A DNA stretch of 64,000 nt from Saccharibacillus deserti (GCF_013618475.1 NZ_JABJVN010000007.1:88926-152925), one strand, 5' to 3'. Shown: positions 34,570 to 43,674, counted from the stretch's first letter. Program-made: numbers and translations. The notes: generated by a model from the letters alone, not told the origin.

Positions 34570-35178
34570 GAAACTTCTCCTCCCACCGCGTACTTGATTC
34601 TTTAAATTATAGGGGAAGAACAAAAGTAAAAGCAATGAATAAGCCGAGCTTTGCCTGCAAAAGAATCAAGAGCTCCGACTTTGCGAAAGGTTCAACCGGG
34701 AAAAAACGTTCGGGCTGATCGAATAAAAGAGGCGAATAGGTGCGTTCAGCGTTAAAATAGATAAAAAAACCCGATTTTCAAGCCGGAACAAGCGCCATTG
34801 GAGTGAAAAAAGGAGGGAATACCCTGTCTTTGGTCACAAAATTTCGGGAAATAATCTTCGGCTATAAAATAAAGATCACTTTCTGGCGATAAAAGAATAA
34901 GCCGAATACTTACAGAAATTTACCAAGTTCGACGCAGGACGCCCGGAAGAGCACCATCTGCCTTCTTGTGCGTTTTTTGCGTGTCAGACTATGTCAAAAA
35001 ACGTCGGTAAGTTGCGGAAATGCGAACAAAATAAACACTCGAAATAAGATGCTTTAATTTTCTCTCTCGCGTATAATTGGGATATTCAAGGATAGGACTT
35101 AAGACATCGGATTCTAAAGTCCCGAAATTCAAACGACGTGATTCCGAAAACCTAGGCAGCAGGGGGCGAATGGATAGA
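34570..35178. other. 609-bp intergenic region before cheX
   Basis: AT-richer than its surroundings. It holds a possible 20-codon reading frame (34830-34892), an inverted repeat CGTTTTTTG (34971-34979) / CAAAAAACG (34995-35003), and a TATAAT at 35072-35077 without a good -35. No known RNA family was recognised. Confidence 0.5.
34830..34892 (+). CDS. Possible 20-residue basic peptide
   Basis: TTG 34830 follows AAAGGAGGG (34809-34817) by 12 nt and opens a frame reading MVTKFREIIFGYKIKITFWR before TAA. The peptide is basic and amphipathic. A strong ribosome site in an otherwise empty gap is the only support; the spacing is long and the start codon rare. It may be a leader peptide, a remnant, or nothing. 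Confidence 0.2.
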   Translation: MVTKFREIIFGYKIKITFWR

Positions 35179-35637
35179 ATGAAAGCAGAAATAATCAACC
35201 CTTTTTTGGAATCGGCCAAGCTGGTCCTTCATCAGCTTATCCAGATTTCTCCGTCGACAGGCGCACTTGCCGTCAAAAGCGTAAAGCCGATCGCCGACCA
35301 CATCTGGATTCAGATTGGGATGACCGGACAATTGAGCGGCAACATCATCTTCGGTCTGCATGAACAGGTCGCGATGCGGATCGTATCGGCGATGATGGGC
35401 GGTTTTACCATTACCGAAATGGACGATATGAGCCGCAGCGCAATCTCGGAACTTGGCAACATGATCAGCGGGAATGCCGGGATTCTGCTCTCCAACCAGG
35501 GAGTGACCGTCGACATTACGCCTCCGAGTGTGTTACACGGGCAGGACTTCACCGGAATCATGCCGGACAAGGCTTTGACGATTCCGCTGCTGATGGATGG
35601 AATCGGCGAACTGGATATTCAGGTGCTGATTTCGTAA
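35179..35637 (+). CDS. cheX: Chemotaxis protein CheX
   Basis: A 152-residue protein matching CheX, the phosphatase of CheY-P described in Thermotoga and Borrelia. The catalytic helix with Glu and Asn is SAISELGNMISGNAG, and the family patterns IGMTGQLSGNIIFGL, RIVSAMMGG and VDITPPSVLHGQDF are present. It shortens the signal that sets flagellar rotation. ATG 35179 gives 12 nt to AGGGGG (35161-35166), whereas ATG 35170 lies only 3 nt from it; both are possible. It is an orphan gene here with no other che gene beside it. Confidence 0.88.
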   Translation: MKAEIINPFLESAKLVLHQLIQISPSTGALAVKSVKPIADHIWIQIGMTGQLSGNIIFGLHEQVAMRIVSAMMGGFTITEMDDMSRSAISELGNMISGNAGILLSNQGVTVDITPPSVLHGQDFTGIMPDKALTIPLLMDGIGELDIQVLIS

Positions 35638-35721
35638 ACTGAAAAGGCGAACTTACCGCGTTGACCGGGATTCGATCTCTTCAACGCCCCTATCCGGAAT
35701 TCTGAAGGAGCATTCGCCTAT

Positions 35722-36495
35722 ATGCTGACCAACAAAATCGTATGGATTACAGGCGCTTCGAGCGGAATCGGAGCGCTTGCTGCGCGTCTGGCTTCGGAAC
35801 GCGGAGCGATCCCGATCTTGTCCGCCCGTTCCGAAGACAAACTGAAGCGCGCCGCGGAAGCTGTACCCGGTCCGCACGGCATTCGCGTACTTGACGTGAG
35901 CCGCGCGGACTCGGTTCAGGAGACGGCGCGCTCGATTATGGAAGAGTACGGCCGAATCGATATCCTCGTCAATAATGCCGGCTACGGATTCTTCGAGACG
36001 GCGGAAGAAATGGACATGGCCGACTATGAAGGCATCATGGATGTGAATTATTTTGGCGTCGTGCGCTGCACCAAAGCGGTGCTGCCGCATATGCGAAGCG
36101 CCGGCGGCGGTCAGATCATGACGGTCGCTTCGATGGCCGGCAAATTCGCCACGGCGAAATCGGCCGGCTACGCGGCTTCCAAGCATGCCGCTGTGGGCTT
36201 CATGAACTCGCTGCGCCAGGAGCTGCGCGGGAGCGGGATTGCCGTCTCGACCGTCAATCCGGGGCCGATCGATACGCCGTTTTTCGAGACGGCGGATCCG
36301 CACGGCAGTTACGTCAAAAGCGTAAGCCGCTTTATCCTGCCGCCGGAGAAAGTCGCGCGCGAGATGGTGCGAATGATGGAGACGCGCAAAGACGAGATCG
36401 ATCTTCCGCGTTATTTGGGCCTCGCTGTCCGGCTGTACGGACTGATGCCGCGAACGGCGGACAAACTGGCGGGACGTTTTCTGAACCTCAAGTAG
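35722..36495 (+). CDS. SDR-family oxidoreductase
   Basis: A 257-residue classical short-chain dehydrogenase. It shows the cofactor motif TGASSGIG (~residues 11-18), NNAG (~90), the catalytic Ser in VASMAGK and YxxxK in YAASKHA, followed by NPGPIDTPFF. It resembles YqjQ/DltE-like enzymes, but the substrate is unknown. GAAGGAG lies 12 nt before the ATG. The gene is on the same strand as cheX, 84 nt downstream. Confidence 0.88.
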   Translation: MLTNKIVWITGASSGIGALAARLASERGAIPILSARSEDKLKRAAEAVPGPHGIRVLDVSRADSVQETARSIMEEYGRIDILVNNAGYGFFETAEEMDMADYEGIMDVNYFGVVRCTKAVLPHMRSAGGGQIMTVASMAGKFATAKSAGYAASKHAAVGFMNSLRQELRGSGIAVSTVNPGPIDTPFFETADPHGSYVKSVSRFILPPEKVAREMVRMMETRKDEIDLPRYLGLAVRLYGLMPRTADKLAGRFLNLK

Positions 36496-36651
36496 AAGGC
36501 GGACGGTCGGCCGAAACGCGGAGCGCCGCGGAATTCTTTTTCCCGATTGGAGGAGAAGGTTTTCGCGGGGCTTTTTTTGCGTTACATTAGAAGAAACAAA
36601 CGGCAGCGGTTTCCGGCGGAAGCCGCGGAGAAGACGGGAGGAGAGAATCCA

Positions 36652-36963
36652 GTGGCTTGGGTAGCTTCGCAGCCTTATTACCAGGTAGAGCGGGAAGTCA
36701 GCGAAGGCGAGCAGAAACGGAGCCGGTCGGACCGGCAGATCGATCTGTATCACGACCGCATCACGACGCACCGCCGGGAGTTTTCCCTGACGCATGTGTT
36801 CGATATGTCGTACCGGCGGATCGGCGGGGGAATCGGCATGCTGTATCTGCACACAAGCATCGGCGTGTTCTCTTATACCGTCAATACCGACCCGCGTCCG
36901 TTTATCGACCGTTTCAAGTCGATGCCCGGCGGCGCCGCACAACCCGGCGAAAGAATAAAATAA
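36652..36963 (+). CDS. Small conserved protein, possibly PH-like fold
   Basis: A 103-residue soluble protein. I chose GTG 36652 because GGGAGGAGAG lies 8 nt upstream; an ATG at 36547 would add 35 basic residues without support. It has basic, charged residues (YYQVEREVSEGEQKRSRSD), then a beta-rich half reading DLYHDRITTHRREFSLTHVFDMSYR with IGMLYLHTSIGVFSYTVNTDPRPFIDRFK. The alternation of short strands ending in a helix suggests a bacterial PH-like domain, as in small Bacillus proteins of unknown role. No function can be given. Confidence 0.65.
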   Translation: MAWVASQPYYQVEREVSEGEQKRSRSDRQIDLYHDRITTHRREFSLTHVFDMSYRRIGGGIGMLYLHTSIGVFSYTVNTDPRPFIDRFKSMPGGAAQPGERIK

Positions 36964-36975
36964 AGAAACGAGACC

Positions 36976-37014
36976 AGCCGGAACCGCGAGTTTTTCGCGG
37001 ATCCGGCTTTTTTT
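36976..37014 (+). terminator. Terminator
   Basis: AGCCGGA and CCGCGA pair with TCGCGG and TCCGGCT around a T-rich loop, followed by seven T. Confidence 0.9.
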
Positions 37015-37054
37015 CTATGGGGAGCGGATTCCCACAGAAAAAGATAATCTAACG

Positions 37055-37083
37055 TTGACGTTAACATTTTTATGTAGTAATAT
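37055..37083 (+). promoter_or_regulatory. Promoter of the MerR-MFS operon
   Basis: TTGACG (37055-37060), 17-bp spacer, TAATAT (37078-37083). The -35 sits in a short inverted repeat (AACGTTGACGTT) that could belong to an operator, perhaps for the MerR protein itself. Confidence 0.6.
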
Positions 37084-37150
37084 TCATATGTAAATGTTGA
37101 AATATTAACGAAACGTTCAGAAAAATTATGAAAAGGCGGGAGGGAAAAGC

Positions 37151-37624
37151 ATGGGCGACTATAAAATCGACGACGTGGCCCGCGAGACGGGACTGACCAA
37201 GCGGACGATCCGTTACTACGAAGAGATCGGCCTGATGCCGGCGCCGCAGCGCAGCGAAGGCGGAACGAGGCGTTACACGCGCAGCCATATCGAACATCTG
37301 CGGCGCGTCATTTCGGCAAGGGATGTACTCGGCTTCTCGCTGCAGGAAATTCAGGAATATATGGCCTACGCGGAAGAGCTGACCGGTCAGCGCGAACTGT
37401 ATCCGCAGCTCGGCGAACCGGATCTCCAGCTGTCGAAGCTTCGGGAAATGGACGGAACGCTGGAGCTGCAGCTGCGCAAGCTTGACGAGAAAATCGGCAG
37501 GATTCTGCTGTTAAAAGAAGAACTGGAACAGTTTCGCAAACGGGTACGCGGCGGAATCGCGCGGCTCGAAACGGAACAGGCAAATCGTACGAAAACCGAC
37601 AACATGGAGGGGACGGAATCATGA
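37151..37624 (+). CDS. MerR-family transcriptional regulator
   Basis: A 157-residue regulator. The N-terminal MerR HTH reads YKIDDVARETGLTKRTIRYYEEIGLMPAPQRSEGGTRRY (ends conserved), followed by a wing and a long coiled coil (~residues 90-140) for dimerisation. The short C-terminus has no obvious Cys pair, so it is not a metal-sensing member. It overlaps the downstream MFS gene by 4 nt, an arrangement like YfmP-YfmO of B. subtilis, and probably controls that efflux pump and itself. GGCGGGAGGGAAAAGC precedes the start. Confidence 0.9.
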   Translation: MGDYKIDDVARETGLTKRTIRYYEEIGLMPAPQRSEGGTRRYTRSHIEHLRRVISARDVLGFSLQEIQEYMAYAEELTGQRELYPQLGEPDLQLSKLREMDGTLELQLRKLDEKIGRILLLKEELEQFRKRVRGGIARLETEQANRTKTDNMEGTES

Positions 37625-38856
37625 AGAATGCATCAATGACCCAATCTGGACAGCGGCCTCCGGAAGGGAAAACGCTGAAGGAAGGCGGATTCCTGTCCCA
37701 GCCCAAGGCGGTCTGGGCCGTTATGTTCGCCTGCATCATTTCATTTATGGGGATCGGGCTGGTCGATCCGATCCTGCCGGCGATCGCCACGCAGCTGGAC
37801 GCGTCGCCGAGCCAGGTCTCGCTGCTGTTCACCAGCTACAACTTCGTGACCGGCGTGGCCATGCTCATTACGGGCTTCGTATCCAGTCGGATCGGAGTCA
37901 AAAAAACGCTGCTGAGCGGGATCATCCTGACCGTCGTCTTCTCGGCGCTGGCCGGTTCGTCGGATACGATCGCCCAGATCGTCGGCTTCCGCGGCGGCTG
38001 GGGACTCGGCAACGCGCTGTTTATCGCGACCGCGCTGTCCGCTATCGTCGGTTTGTCGACTTCCGGTACGGCCAAAGCGATCATTCTGTATGAAGCGGCA
38101 CTGGGTCTTGGTATCGCGGTCGGACCGCTGCTGGGCGGGGAACTCGGCTCGATTTCTTGGAGAGGACCGTTCTTCGGCGTCAGCGTGCTGATGGCTCTGG
38201 CTTTCGTGGCCGTTACCGTGCTGCTGCCGAAGATCCCGAAACCGAAAACGACGAGCAAGCTGTCCGATCCGTTCAAAGCGCTCGCTTATCCTTCGCTGAT
38301 GACGCTCGGGATCGTCGCTTTCCTGTACAACTTCGGCTTCTTCACCCTGATGGCTTATTCGCCTTACGTAATGGGACTGGACGAACACGGACTCGGCTAT
38401 GTTTTCTTCGGCTGGGGACTGCTGCTTGCGATCACATCCGTGTTTGTCGCCCCCCGTATTCAGGCCCGTTTCGGTACGGTCCGCTCGATGGCGGTCATGC
38501 TGACGCTGTTCGCGGTCGACCTGCTCGCCATGGCGATCGGTACGGTCATGGGCAGTCCGACCACCGTTATCGTATGCGTCATCGTGGCCGGTGCGTTTCT
38601 GGGGATCAATAACACGCTGATTACGACGGCCGTTATGGAATCCGCTCCGGTCGAACGTTCGACCGCTTCGGCGGCTTACAGCTTCGTCCGCTTTATGGGC
38701 GGCGCGGTGTCGCCGTTCCTGGCCGGCAAGCTGGCGGAATGGTTCAGCGCGGAAATGCCGTTCTACTTCGGTGCGGTCATGGTCGTGATCGGCGTGTTCG
38801 CCCTGCTGCTCAGACGCCGCCATCTGTCGCATATCGACGAAGCGATCAGCCATTGA
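37621..38856 (+). CDS. MFS efflux transporter (DHA1 type, YfmO-like)
   Basis: A 411-residue transporter with 12 hydrophobic helices after a ~27-residue polar N-terminus. Early residues FMGIGLVDPILPAIATQLDASPSQVSLLFTSYNFVTG (ends cited) carry the DHA1-like motif D1, and the loop SSRIGVKKTLLSG is motif A. It probably exports a drug or toxic metabolite with proton antiport. Translation is coupled to the MerR gene through an ATGA overlap. The substrate is unknown. A gap of 68 nt separates it from the stress-protein gene downstream. Confidence 0.9.
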   Translation: MKNASMTQSGQRPPEGKTLKEGGFLSQPKAVWAVMFACIISFMGIGLVDPILPAIATQLDASPSQVSLLFTSYNFVTGVAMLITGFVSSRIGVKKTLLSGIILTVVFSALAGSSDTIAQIVGFRGGWGLGNALFIATALSAIVGLSTSGTAKAIILYEAALGLGIAVGPLLGGELGSISWRGPFFGVSVLMALAFVAVTVLLPKIPKPKTTSKLSDPFKALAYPSLMTLGIVAFLYNFGFFTLMAYSPYVMGLDEHGLGYVFFGWGLLLAITSVFVAPRIQARFGTVRSMAVMLTLFAVDLLAMAIGTVMGSPTTVIVCVIVAGAFLGINNTLITTAVMESAPVERSTASAAYSFVRFMGGAVSPFLAGKLAEWFSAEMPFYFGAVMVVIGVFALLLRRRHLSHIDEAISH

Positions 38857-38924
38857 TAGCGGAGTGAGCCGGGTGCGGTCAAGAAGCTCCGGTTCCAGTC
38901 ACCCATAGAAAGGAAGAGGAATTC

Positions 38925-39344
38925 ATGAAACATATTCTGGTAGCGATAGACGGTTCGCCGGGTGCGGATCGGGCTTTGGAAGAAGCGATCCGGCTGGCTT
39001 CCGCATTGAAGGACGCTCCGACGGTTACGGCGCTGCACGTCGACCCGGCGCTCTCGATGAACGAGCCCGCGATCGGCTTCGATCCCGAAGCGCGGATCGA
39101 AGCCGAAGGCCTGGCGCAGCTGCGTCCGGCGGAAGCGCTGCTCGCGGATTCCGGCCTGGATTATCAAACGGCCGTGCGCCGCGGGGATCCGGCGCGCGAG
39201 ATTTGCGAGTTTGCCCGCCGCGAAGACTGCGACCTGATTGCGGTCGGCACGCGCGGCCACGGCCCTGCCGCCGAACTGCTGCTCGGCAGCGTCAGCCACA
39301 AAGTCGTCCAGCATGCTCCCTGCCCGGTGCTCACGATCCGCTGA
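38925..39344 (+). CDS. Universal stress protein
   Basis: A 139-residue UspA-family protein: MKHILVAIDGSPGADRALEEAIRLA at the N-terminus and the ATP-binding signature GTRGHGPAAELLLGSVSHKVVQHAPCPVL (G-2x-G-9x-G-S/T type) at the C-terminus, so it is the ATP-binding class. Such proteins raise survival under starvation and stress. AAAGGAAGAGG lies upstream of the ATG. It is unlike the UspA-type protein at 9143, which is longer and lacks the C-terminal signature. Confidence 0.93.
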   Translation: MKHILVAIDGSPGADRALEEAIRLASALKDAPTVTALHVDPALSMNEPAIGFDPEARIEAEGLAQLRPAEALLADSGLDYQTAVRRGDPAREICEFARREDCDLIAVGTRGHGPAAELLLGSVSHKVVQHAPCPVLTIR

Positions 39345-39419
39345 TCCTTACGATCCGCCGATCGCAGGCGGCCCGGAGTGAATCCGCTGTCCGGGCCGGC
39401 CCCCCAGGCGATCCGGCAA

Positions 39420-39459
39420 GCGTTCTCCTCTTCATCATGAAGCGGGAGGGCGCTTTTTT
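39420..39459 (+). terminator. Terminator after the universal stress protein gene
   Basis: Imperfect stem GCG..CTCC.CTTCA / TGAAG.GGGAG..CGC, followed by TTTTTTG. Confidence 0.75.
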
Positions 39460-39484
39460 GCGTATCCGGCTTTTGGATTTTCAT

Positions 39485-39513
39485 TTGGGATTTGCGGAGA
39501 TTCCCCCTATAAT
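39485..39513 (+). promoter_or_regulatory. Promoter of the DEAD-box helicase gene
   Basis: TTGGGA (39485-39490), 17-bp spacer, perfect TATAAT (39508-39513). Confidence 0.65.
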
Positions 39514-39552
39514 GGAGAAAGGACATGACTGAACATAAAGGTGGAACAAGTA

Positions 39553-40998
39553 ATGACAAAAGAAATCGAACAATTTGCGCAGCTCGGCATCGGCGAAGCG
39601 CTGACGGCTGCGCTGCTTGAATACGGGATCGAAACGCCAAGCCCGATTCAGGCGGAAGCGATTCCGCCTATTCTCGAAGGGCGGGACGTATTGGCCCAAT
39701 CCCAGACGGGAACAGGCAAGACGCTCTGTTATCTGCTGCCGCTGCTGGAGCGGATCGACCCGGAGAAGAAAGAAACCCAGGTGCTTGTGATTGCGCCGAC
39801 CCAGGAGCTTGCGATGCAGATCGTACGCGAAGGGGAGAAGTACGGAGCGGCTCTCGGCATCGGCACGATCGGTCTGATCGGCGGCGCTTCGGCGGCCCGG
39901 CAGATCGAGAAGCTGCGCCAGCGGCCCCATCTGGCCGTCGGCACGCCGGGACGGCTGCGCGAGCTGCTGTCGACGCGCAAGCTGAAGCTGCACGAAGTGC
40001 GTACGATCGTGCTGGACGAAGCCGACCAAATCTTCCAGATGGGAGGCGCGGACGATGTGCGCTCCCTGCTCAAGGGAGCCCTGCGCGACCGTCAGCTGGT
40101 CTTCCTGTCGGCCACGCTCGGACCGGATGTCCGCGGCTTGGCCCAACGCGAAATGCGCGACCCCGTCGATGTCGGAATCGAACCCGAACAGAAACTCGTC
40201 AAGTTGACGCAGCATCTGTATTTCGAATGCCAGCAGCGGGACCGGATCGATACGCTGCGCCGCGTGGTCCGACATTACAACCCGGAGCGTGCGATCGTAT
40301 TCGTCAATCAGGCCGATACGATTGCCGAAGTGGAAGCGAAACTGAATCACCTCGGCCTCGAAGCGCGGACGCTCTACGGAGATTCGGACAAAGTGACGCG
40401 GGCAACCGTTCTGTCGCAGTTCCGCTCCGGCAAGTTCCGTCTGCTCGTCGCGACCGACGTAGCGGCGCGCGGTCTGGATATTCCGGGTCTTGAACTGGTC
40501 GTGCATCTCGATCCGGCTACCGACTCGGAGCATTACGTTCACCGCGCGGGACGGACAGGCCGCATGGGACGCAAAGGACTTTCGGTCTCGATCGTGACCG
40601 ATCGCCAGGCGTTCATCATGCGCAGATTCTCGCGGGAGCTGGGAACCGAGATTCAAGAGCGCGCCATGTACGACGGCGTCGTGCTCGATCCGGCGGAAGC
40701 CGACGAGCGCCGCTCGCGGCGGACGTCGAAAAGTCCTTCCGCGGGCCGCAGCGACAGCGCGAAAGCTCCGGCGAAGCCGGCCGCGCGCAGCGGCGCGGCA
40801 CCTTCGGCCCGTTCGGCCGAAACGCCTCTTGACGGAGCGGAGCGTCAAGGCGCGGACGGAGGTCCGGCCGCGGTTCGGCCGAAACCTGCCGCCAAGCCTG
40901 CGGGACGCGGTCCCAAAGGCGGCAAGAAGCAGCCGAACAAAGACAAAGGCGCGCCGAAATGGCTGAAGGACAAAAGGTCCCCGCAGGACCCTTCCTGA
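39553..40998 (+). CDS. DEAD-box RNA helicase (YfmL/CshB-like) with basic tail
   Basis: A 481-residue ATP-dependent RNA helicase. Motifs in order: Q motif (GIETPSPIQ), I AQSQTGTGKT, Ia PTQELAMQ, GTPGRL, II DEAD, III SATL, then IV-VI with TDVAARGLDIPG and HRAGRTGRMG. Residues ~395-481 are a low-complexity tail rich in Lys, Ala, Pro and Arg ending in GRGPKGGKKQPNKDKGAPKW, likely an RNA-binding extension; YfmL of B. subtilis (376 residues) lacks one. Ribosome assembly at low temperature is the known role of close relatives. ATG 39553 was preferred to GTG 39541, since AAAGGTGGAA overlaps the latter. Confidence 0.9.
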   Translation: MTKEIEQFAQLGIGEALTAALLEYGIETPSPIQAEAIPPILEGRDVLAQSQTGTGKTLCYLLPLLERIDPEKKETQVLVIAPTQELAMQIVREGEKYGAALGIGTIGLIGGASAARQIEKLRQRPHLAVGTPGRLRELLSTRKLKLHEVRTIVLDEADQIFQMGGADDVRSLLKGALRDRQLVFLSATLGPDVRGLAQREMRDPVDVGIEPEQKLVKLTQHLYFECQQRDRIDTLRRVVRHYNPERAIVFVNQADTIAEVEAKLNHLGLEARTLYGDSDKVTRATVLSQFRSGKFRLLVATDVAARGLDIPGLELVVHLDPATDSEHYVHRAGRTGRMGRKGLSVSIVTDRQAFIMRRFSRELGTEIQERAMYDGVVLDPAEADERRSRRTSKSPSAGRSDSAKAPAKPAARSGAAPSARSAETPLDGAERQGADGGPAAVRPKPAAKPAGRGPKGGKKQPNKDKGAPKWLKDKRSPQDPS

Positions 40999-41099
40999 TC
41001 CCGATCGATTCGCCCGCCAAGCCGCCGGATCTTCGGCGGCAGAAGAGCGGCCTGCTGCACGGATACGTGCCGCATCAGACATAGAAGAGGTGAAACGCA

Positions 41100-41861
41100 A
41101 TGAGTGAACAAGCCGCCCTGCAGGTAGCAAGGCTGACCGGCGGATACAGTATCAACAAGCCGGTTCTGCACGGGGTCGATTTTGAAGTCGGAACAGGCGA
41201 GATGGTCGGCCTGATCGGGCTGAACGGAGCGGGCAAAAGCACGACGATGAAGCATATTCTCGGGCTGATGTCGCCCAAGGAAGGCGAGGTTCGGATCGGC
41301 GGCGCCCTGCTGAAAGACGATCCCGACCGCTACCGTGCTTCCCTTGCTTTCGTGCCGGAGTCTCCGGTGCTGTACGAAGAATTGACGGTGCGCGAGCATC
41401 TGGAATTTACGGCAAGAGCCTACGGCGTCGACAACGCGGTATTTGAAGAACGCGCGGAGCGTCTGCTGAAGCTCTTCTATATGAAAGACAAAGAACACAG
41501 CCTGTCTTCGCATCTGTCCAAAGGCATGAAGCAGAAGGTCATGATTATGTGCGCTTTCATCGCGCGTCCGCCTCTGTACGTGATCGACGAACCGTTTCTC
41601 GGTCTTGATCCGCTCGGTATTCGCGATCTGCTGGAATACATGGTCGAAGTCAACCGCGAAGGCGCTTCGATCCTGCTCAGCTCGCATATTTTGTCGACGA
41701 TCGAGAACTACTGCGACCGCTTCGTCATTCTGCACAAAGGACGGATTATCGTGCAGGGCACGCTGGAAGATATCCGCACCGCATCGAATATGCCGGGCGC
41801 TTCGCTCGAGAACATGTTCGATCGGCTCGTCCGGGCAGAGGGCGCCGGGGGCATTCAATGA
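41100..41861 (+). CDS. ecsA: ABC transporter ATPase EcsA
   Basis: A 253-residue ATPase closely following the B. subtilis EcsA pattern: Walker A LIGLNGAGKST (~40), PESPVLYEELTVREHLEFTARAYG, signature SKGMKQKVMIMCAF and Walker B LYVIDEPFLGLDPL. With EcsB it exports an unknown substrate; loss affects secretion, competence and regulated intramembrane proteolysis by RasP. GAAGAGGTG lies before the ATG. It overlaps ecsB by 4 nt. Confidence 0.93.
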   Translation: MSEQAALQVARLTGGYSINKPVLHGVDFEVGTGEMVGLIGLNGAGKSTTMKHILGLMSPKEGEVRIGGALLKDDPDRYRASLAFVPESPVLYEELTVREHLEFTARAYGVDNAVFEERAERLLKLFYMKDKEHSLSSHLSKGMKQKVMIMCAFIARPPLYVIDEPFLGLDPLGIRDLLEYMVEVNREGASILLSSHILSTIENYCDRFVILHKGRIIVQGTLEDIRTASNMPGASLENMFDRLVRAEGAGGIQ

Positions 41862-43213
41862 GCGGGCCGCAGCACGGTTCGCAGGAGTCCAAAAGCGGCG
41901 GTGCGGCACCGGTAGGCGCGAGATTCGCTTCGCCGCCCGCTTCGGGCGGTCTTCCCTGGCCGGCCGGAACGATCGCGCCGATGACGACGGAAGGCATGCA
42001 GGCGCTGCGGGGCAAACGCCGCTCGGTGTTCCTCGGCCGCATTGTGCCGTATACCCCGTACATTATCCAGAGCGGTCTGGCCGTCACGGTCATGCTGCTG
42101 CTGATCTTGTTCTCGGCCTGGTATACGTCCCTGCTGCAGAATATGCCGGCCGATCTGCCGATCCGCTGGATTCTGCCGGCGATGCTGTTTCCGCTGACGG
42201 CCTGGAGCGGTTTCCGTACGTATTTGCAGCCGGCGGATACCGTGTTTCTGCTGCCGCTGGAAACGAAGATGCGAGCTTACTTCGCCCCCGCTTGGCGCGG
42301 AGGGGTGGTCTACAAGCTGCTGCTCGTCTGGTTGGTCCTGCTGGTCGCCTGGCCGGTCTACATCCGGGTACATCCCGGAGACCATGCCAACTTGTGGGCA
42401 AGCCTTGCCCTGCTGCTCGGCTTGAAACTGCTGCTGGCCTATGGCGCCTGGCAGGAACATCGCCTCGTCTCCTCGCGGCTGGCGGACGGATTCATGCTGC
42501 TGCGCTGGATTCTGGCCGCAGGGGCCGTCGTCGCCTGGTTCCGGCTGCCGCCGGCTTACGCCGCGCCGGCGATACTGGCCGGCGCCGCTGTCTATGTACT
42601 GATTCTGCGCTTCCCGGCCAAGCACCGCGTACCGTGGGAACGGCTGATCGCGGTCGAACGGGCTCAGGTCGGCCGCTCGATGCGCATGCTCGGCTGGTTC
42701 GTGGATGTGCCGACGGAAGATCCGCGCGTGTACCGGCGGCGCTGGCTGTCGGGCTTCGGCCGGAAGATTCCGTGGAAGCAGGAAGAGGCTTACCGCTTCC
42801 TGCTGACCCAGTCGTTTATCCGCAGCGATCTGCTGGGCATGGTGGCGCGCCTGGTTATCGTCGGTTTCGTTCTGCTGCTGCTGGCCCGCGTATCGTGGTT
42901 GGGTATTGCGCTCCTGCTTCTGCTGCTGTTCATGATCGGGACGCAGCTGAACGGACTTCGCCGCACCCACGCCGATTCGCTCTGGTTGGCGCTGTATCCG
43001 ATTCCGGAAGATTCGCGCCGCCGCGCCGGTCTGCGTCTGATGCTTCGCGTGCTGCTGGTCTCCGCCGTTTGCATGTGGCTGCCGTTCCTGCTCACGCTTG
43101 CGTCCGATCCGCTGCTGGCTCTCGGCGCACTGGCCGCGGGTCTCGTACTGGCCTGGTTGATACAGGGTTCCGCGCAGCGGAAATGGCGCAAGCTGGAAGG
43201 CGAAGAAGATTGA
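41858..43213 (+). CDS. ecsB: ABC transporter permease EcsB, with N-terminal extension
   Basis: A 451-residue protein with about eight to ten hydrophobic helices. It matches the EcsB family by its pairing with EcsA, helix layout and segments such as RWLSGFGRKIPWKQEEAYRFLLTQSFIRSDL. EcsB of B. subtilis has about 408 residues; the extra ~41 residues here are a Gly/Ser/Pro-rich N-terminus. An internal ATG (41981) would remove it but has no ribosome site, while ATG 41858 overlaps the ecsA stop and is coupled. A basic cytoplasmic C-terminus ends in KWRKLEGEED. The exported substrate is not known. Confidence 0.85.
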   Translation: MSGPQHGSQESKSGGAAPVGARFASPPASGGLPWPAGTIAPMTTEGMQALRGKRRSVFLGRIVPYTPYIIQSGLAVTVMLLLILFSAWYTSLLQNMPADLPIRWILPAMLFPLTAWSGFRTYLQPADTVFLLPLETKMRAYFAPAWRGGVVYKLLLVWLVLLVAWPVYIRVHPGDHANLWASLALLLGLKLLLAYGAWQEHRLVSSRLADGFMLLRWILAAGAVVAWFRLPPAYAAPAILAGAAVYVLILRFPAKHRVPWERLIAVERAQVGRSMRMLGWFVDVPTEDPRVYRRRWLSGFGRKIPWKQEEAYRFLLTQSFIRSDLLGMVARLVIVGFVLLLLARVSWLGIALLLLLLFMIGTQLNGLRRTHADSLWLALYPIPEDSRRRAGLRLMLRVLLVSAVCMWLPFLLTLASDPLLALGALAAGLVLAWLIQGSAQRKWRKLEGEED

Positions 43214-43261
43214 TCCCAAGTGTCCGTCAAGTCTATCCCTTTTGATCGGAGTGTGATCCCC

Positions 43262-43591
43262 GTGAAGCGATTGAAACAAAAAAGACTTCTGTCGACGATA
43301 TTGTGCGGATTTCTGGTTCTGCCTGCGGCCTGCGGTTCCGCTGTAGAGTCGGGCTCTTCTTCACCGGTGCTTCCCCTGGACGAGATCCGGGAGGAAGCGG
43401 CCAAGAAAACGCCCGATTGGGACACATTCAACGAGTACACGCATACGGATATCGGCTCGGGCTTGTATCTGTGGGAGTACGAAGTTGAAGGAGGTCGGAA
43501 ATTGAGGATGGGCGGAGCCGATTTGAATGCCGCTCCGACCCAGGTTCAATTGATCGATGCCGAAGGTGAAGTGACGGATCTGCTGAAATAA
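43262..43591 (+). CDS. Small lipoprotein of unknown function
   Basis: A 109-residue lipoprotein. GTG 43262 follows GGAG by ~12 nt and opens with MKRLKQKRLLSTILCGFLVLPAACG: basic start, hydrophobic core and lipobox LPAAC. The mature part (~85 residues) is acidic and includes PLDEIREEAAKKTPDWDTFNEYTH and LYLWEYEVEGGRKLRMGG. No family was recognised. It lies 48 nt after ecsB with no terminator between, so it is probably the third gene of the ecs transcript. A longer frame from GTG 43220 would hide the signal peptide. Confidence 0.65.
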   Translation: MKRLKQKRLLSTILCGFLVLPAACGSAVESGSSSPVLPLDEIREEAAKKTPDWDTFNEYTHTDIGSGLYLWEYEVEGGRKLRMGGADLNAAPTQVQLIDAEGEVTDLLK

Positions 43592-43606
43592 GCTTTGTAT
43601 CCATCC

Positions 43607-43652
43607 AAAAAAGACCAACCTGCCGGAAACTTGGGCAGGTTGGTCTTTTTTT
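43607..43652. terminator. Bidirectional terminator
   Basis: AAAAAAGACCAACCTGCC pairs with GGCAGGTTGGTCTTTTTTT, loop GGAAACTTG. It serves the small lipoprotein gene on the plus strand and the aminotransferase gene on the minus strand. Confidence 0.95.
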
Positions 43653-43674
43653 ATATGGGGATTCAGTAACGGCT

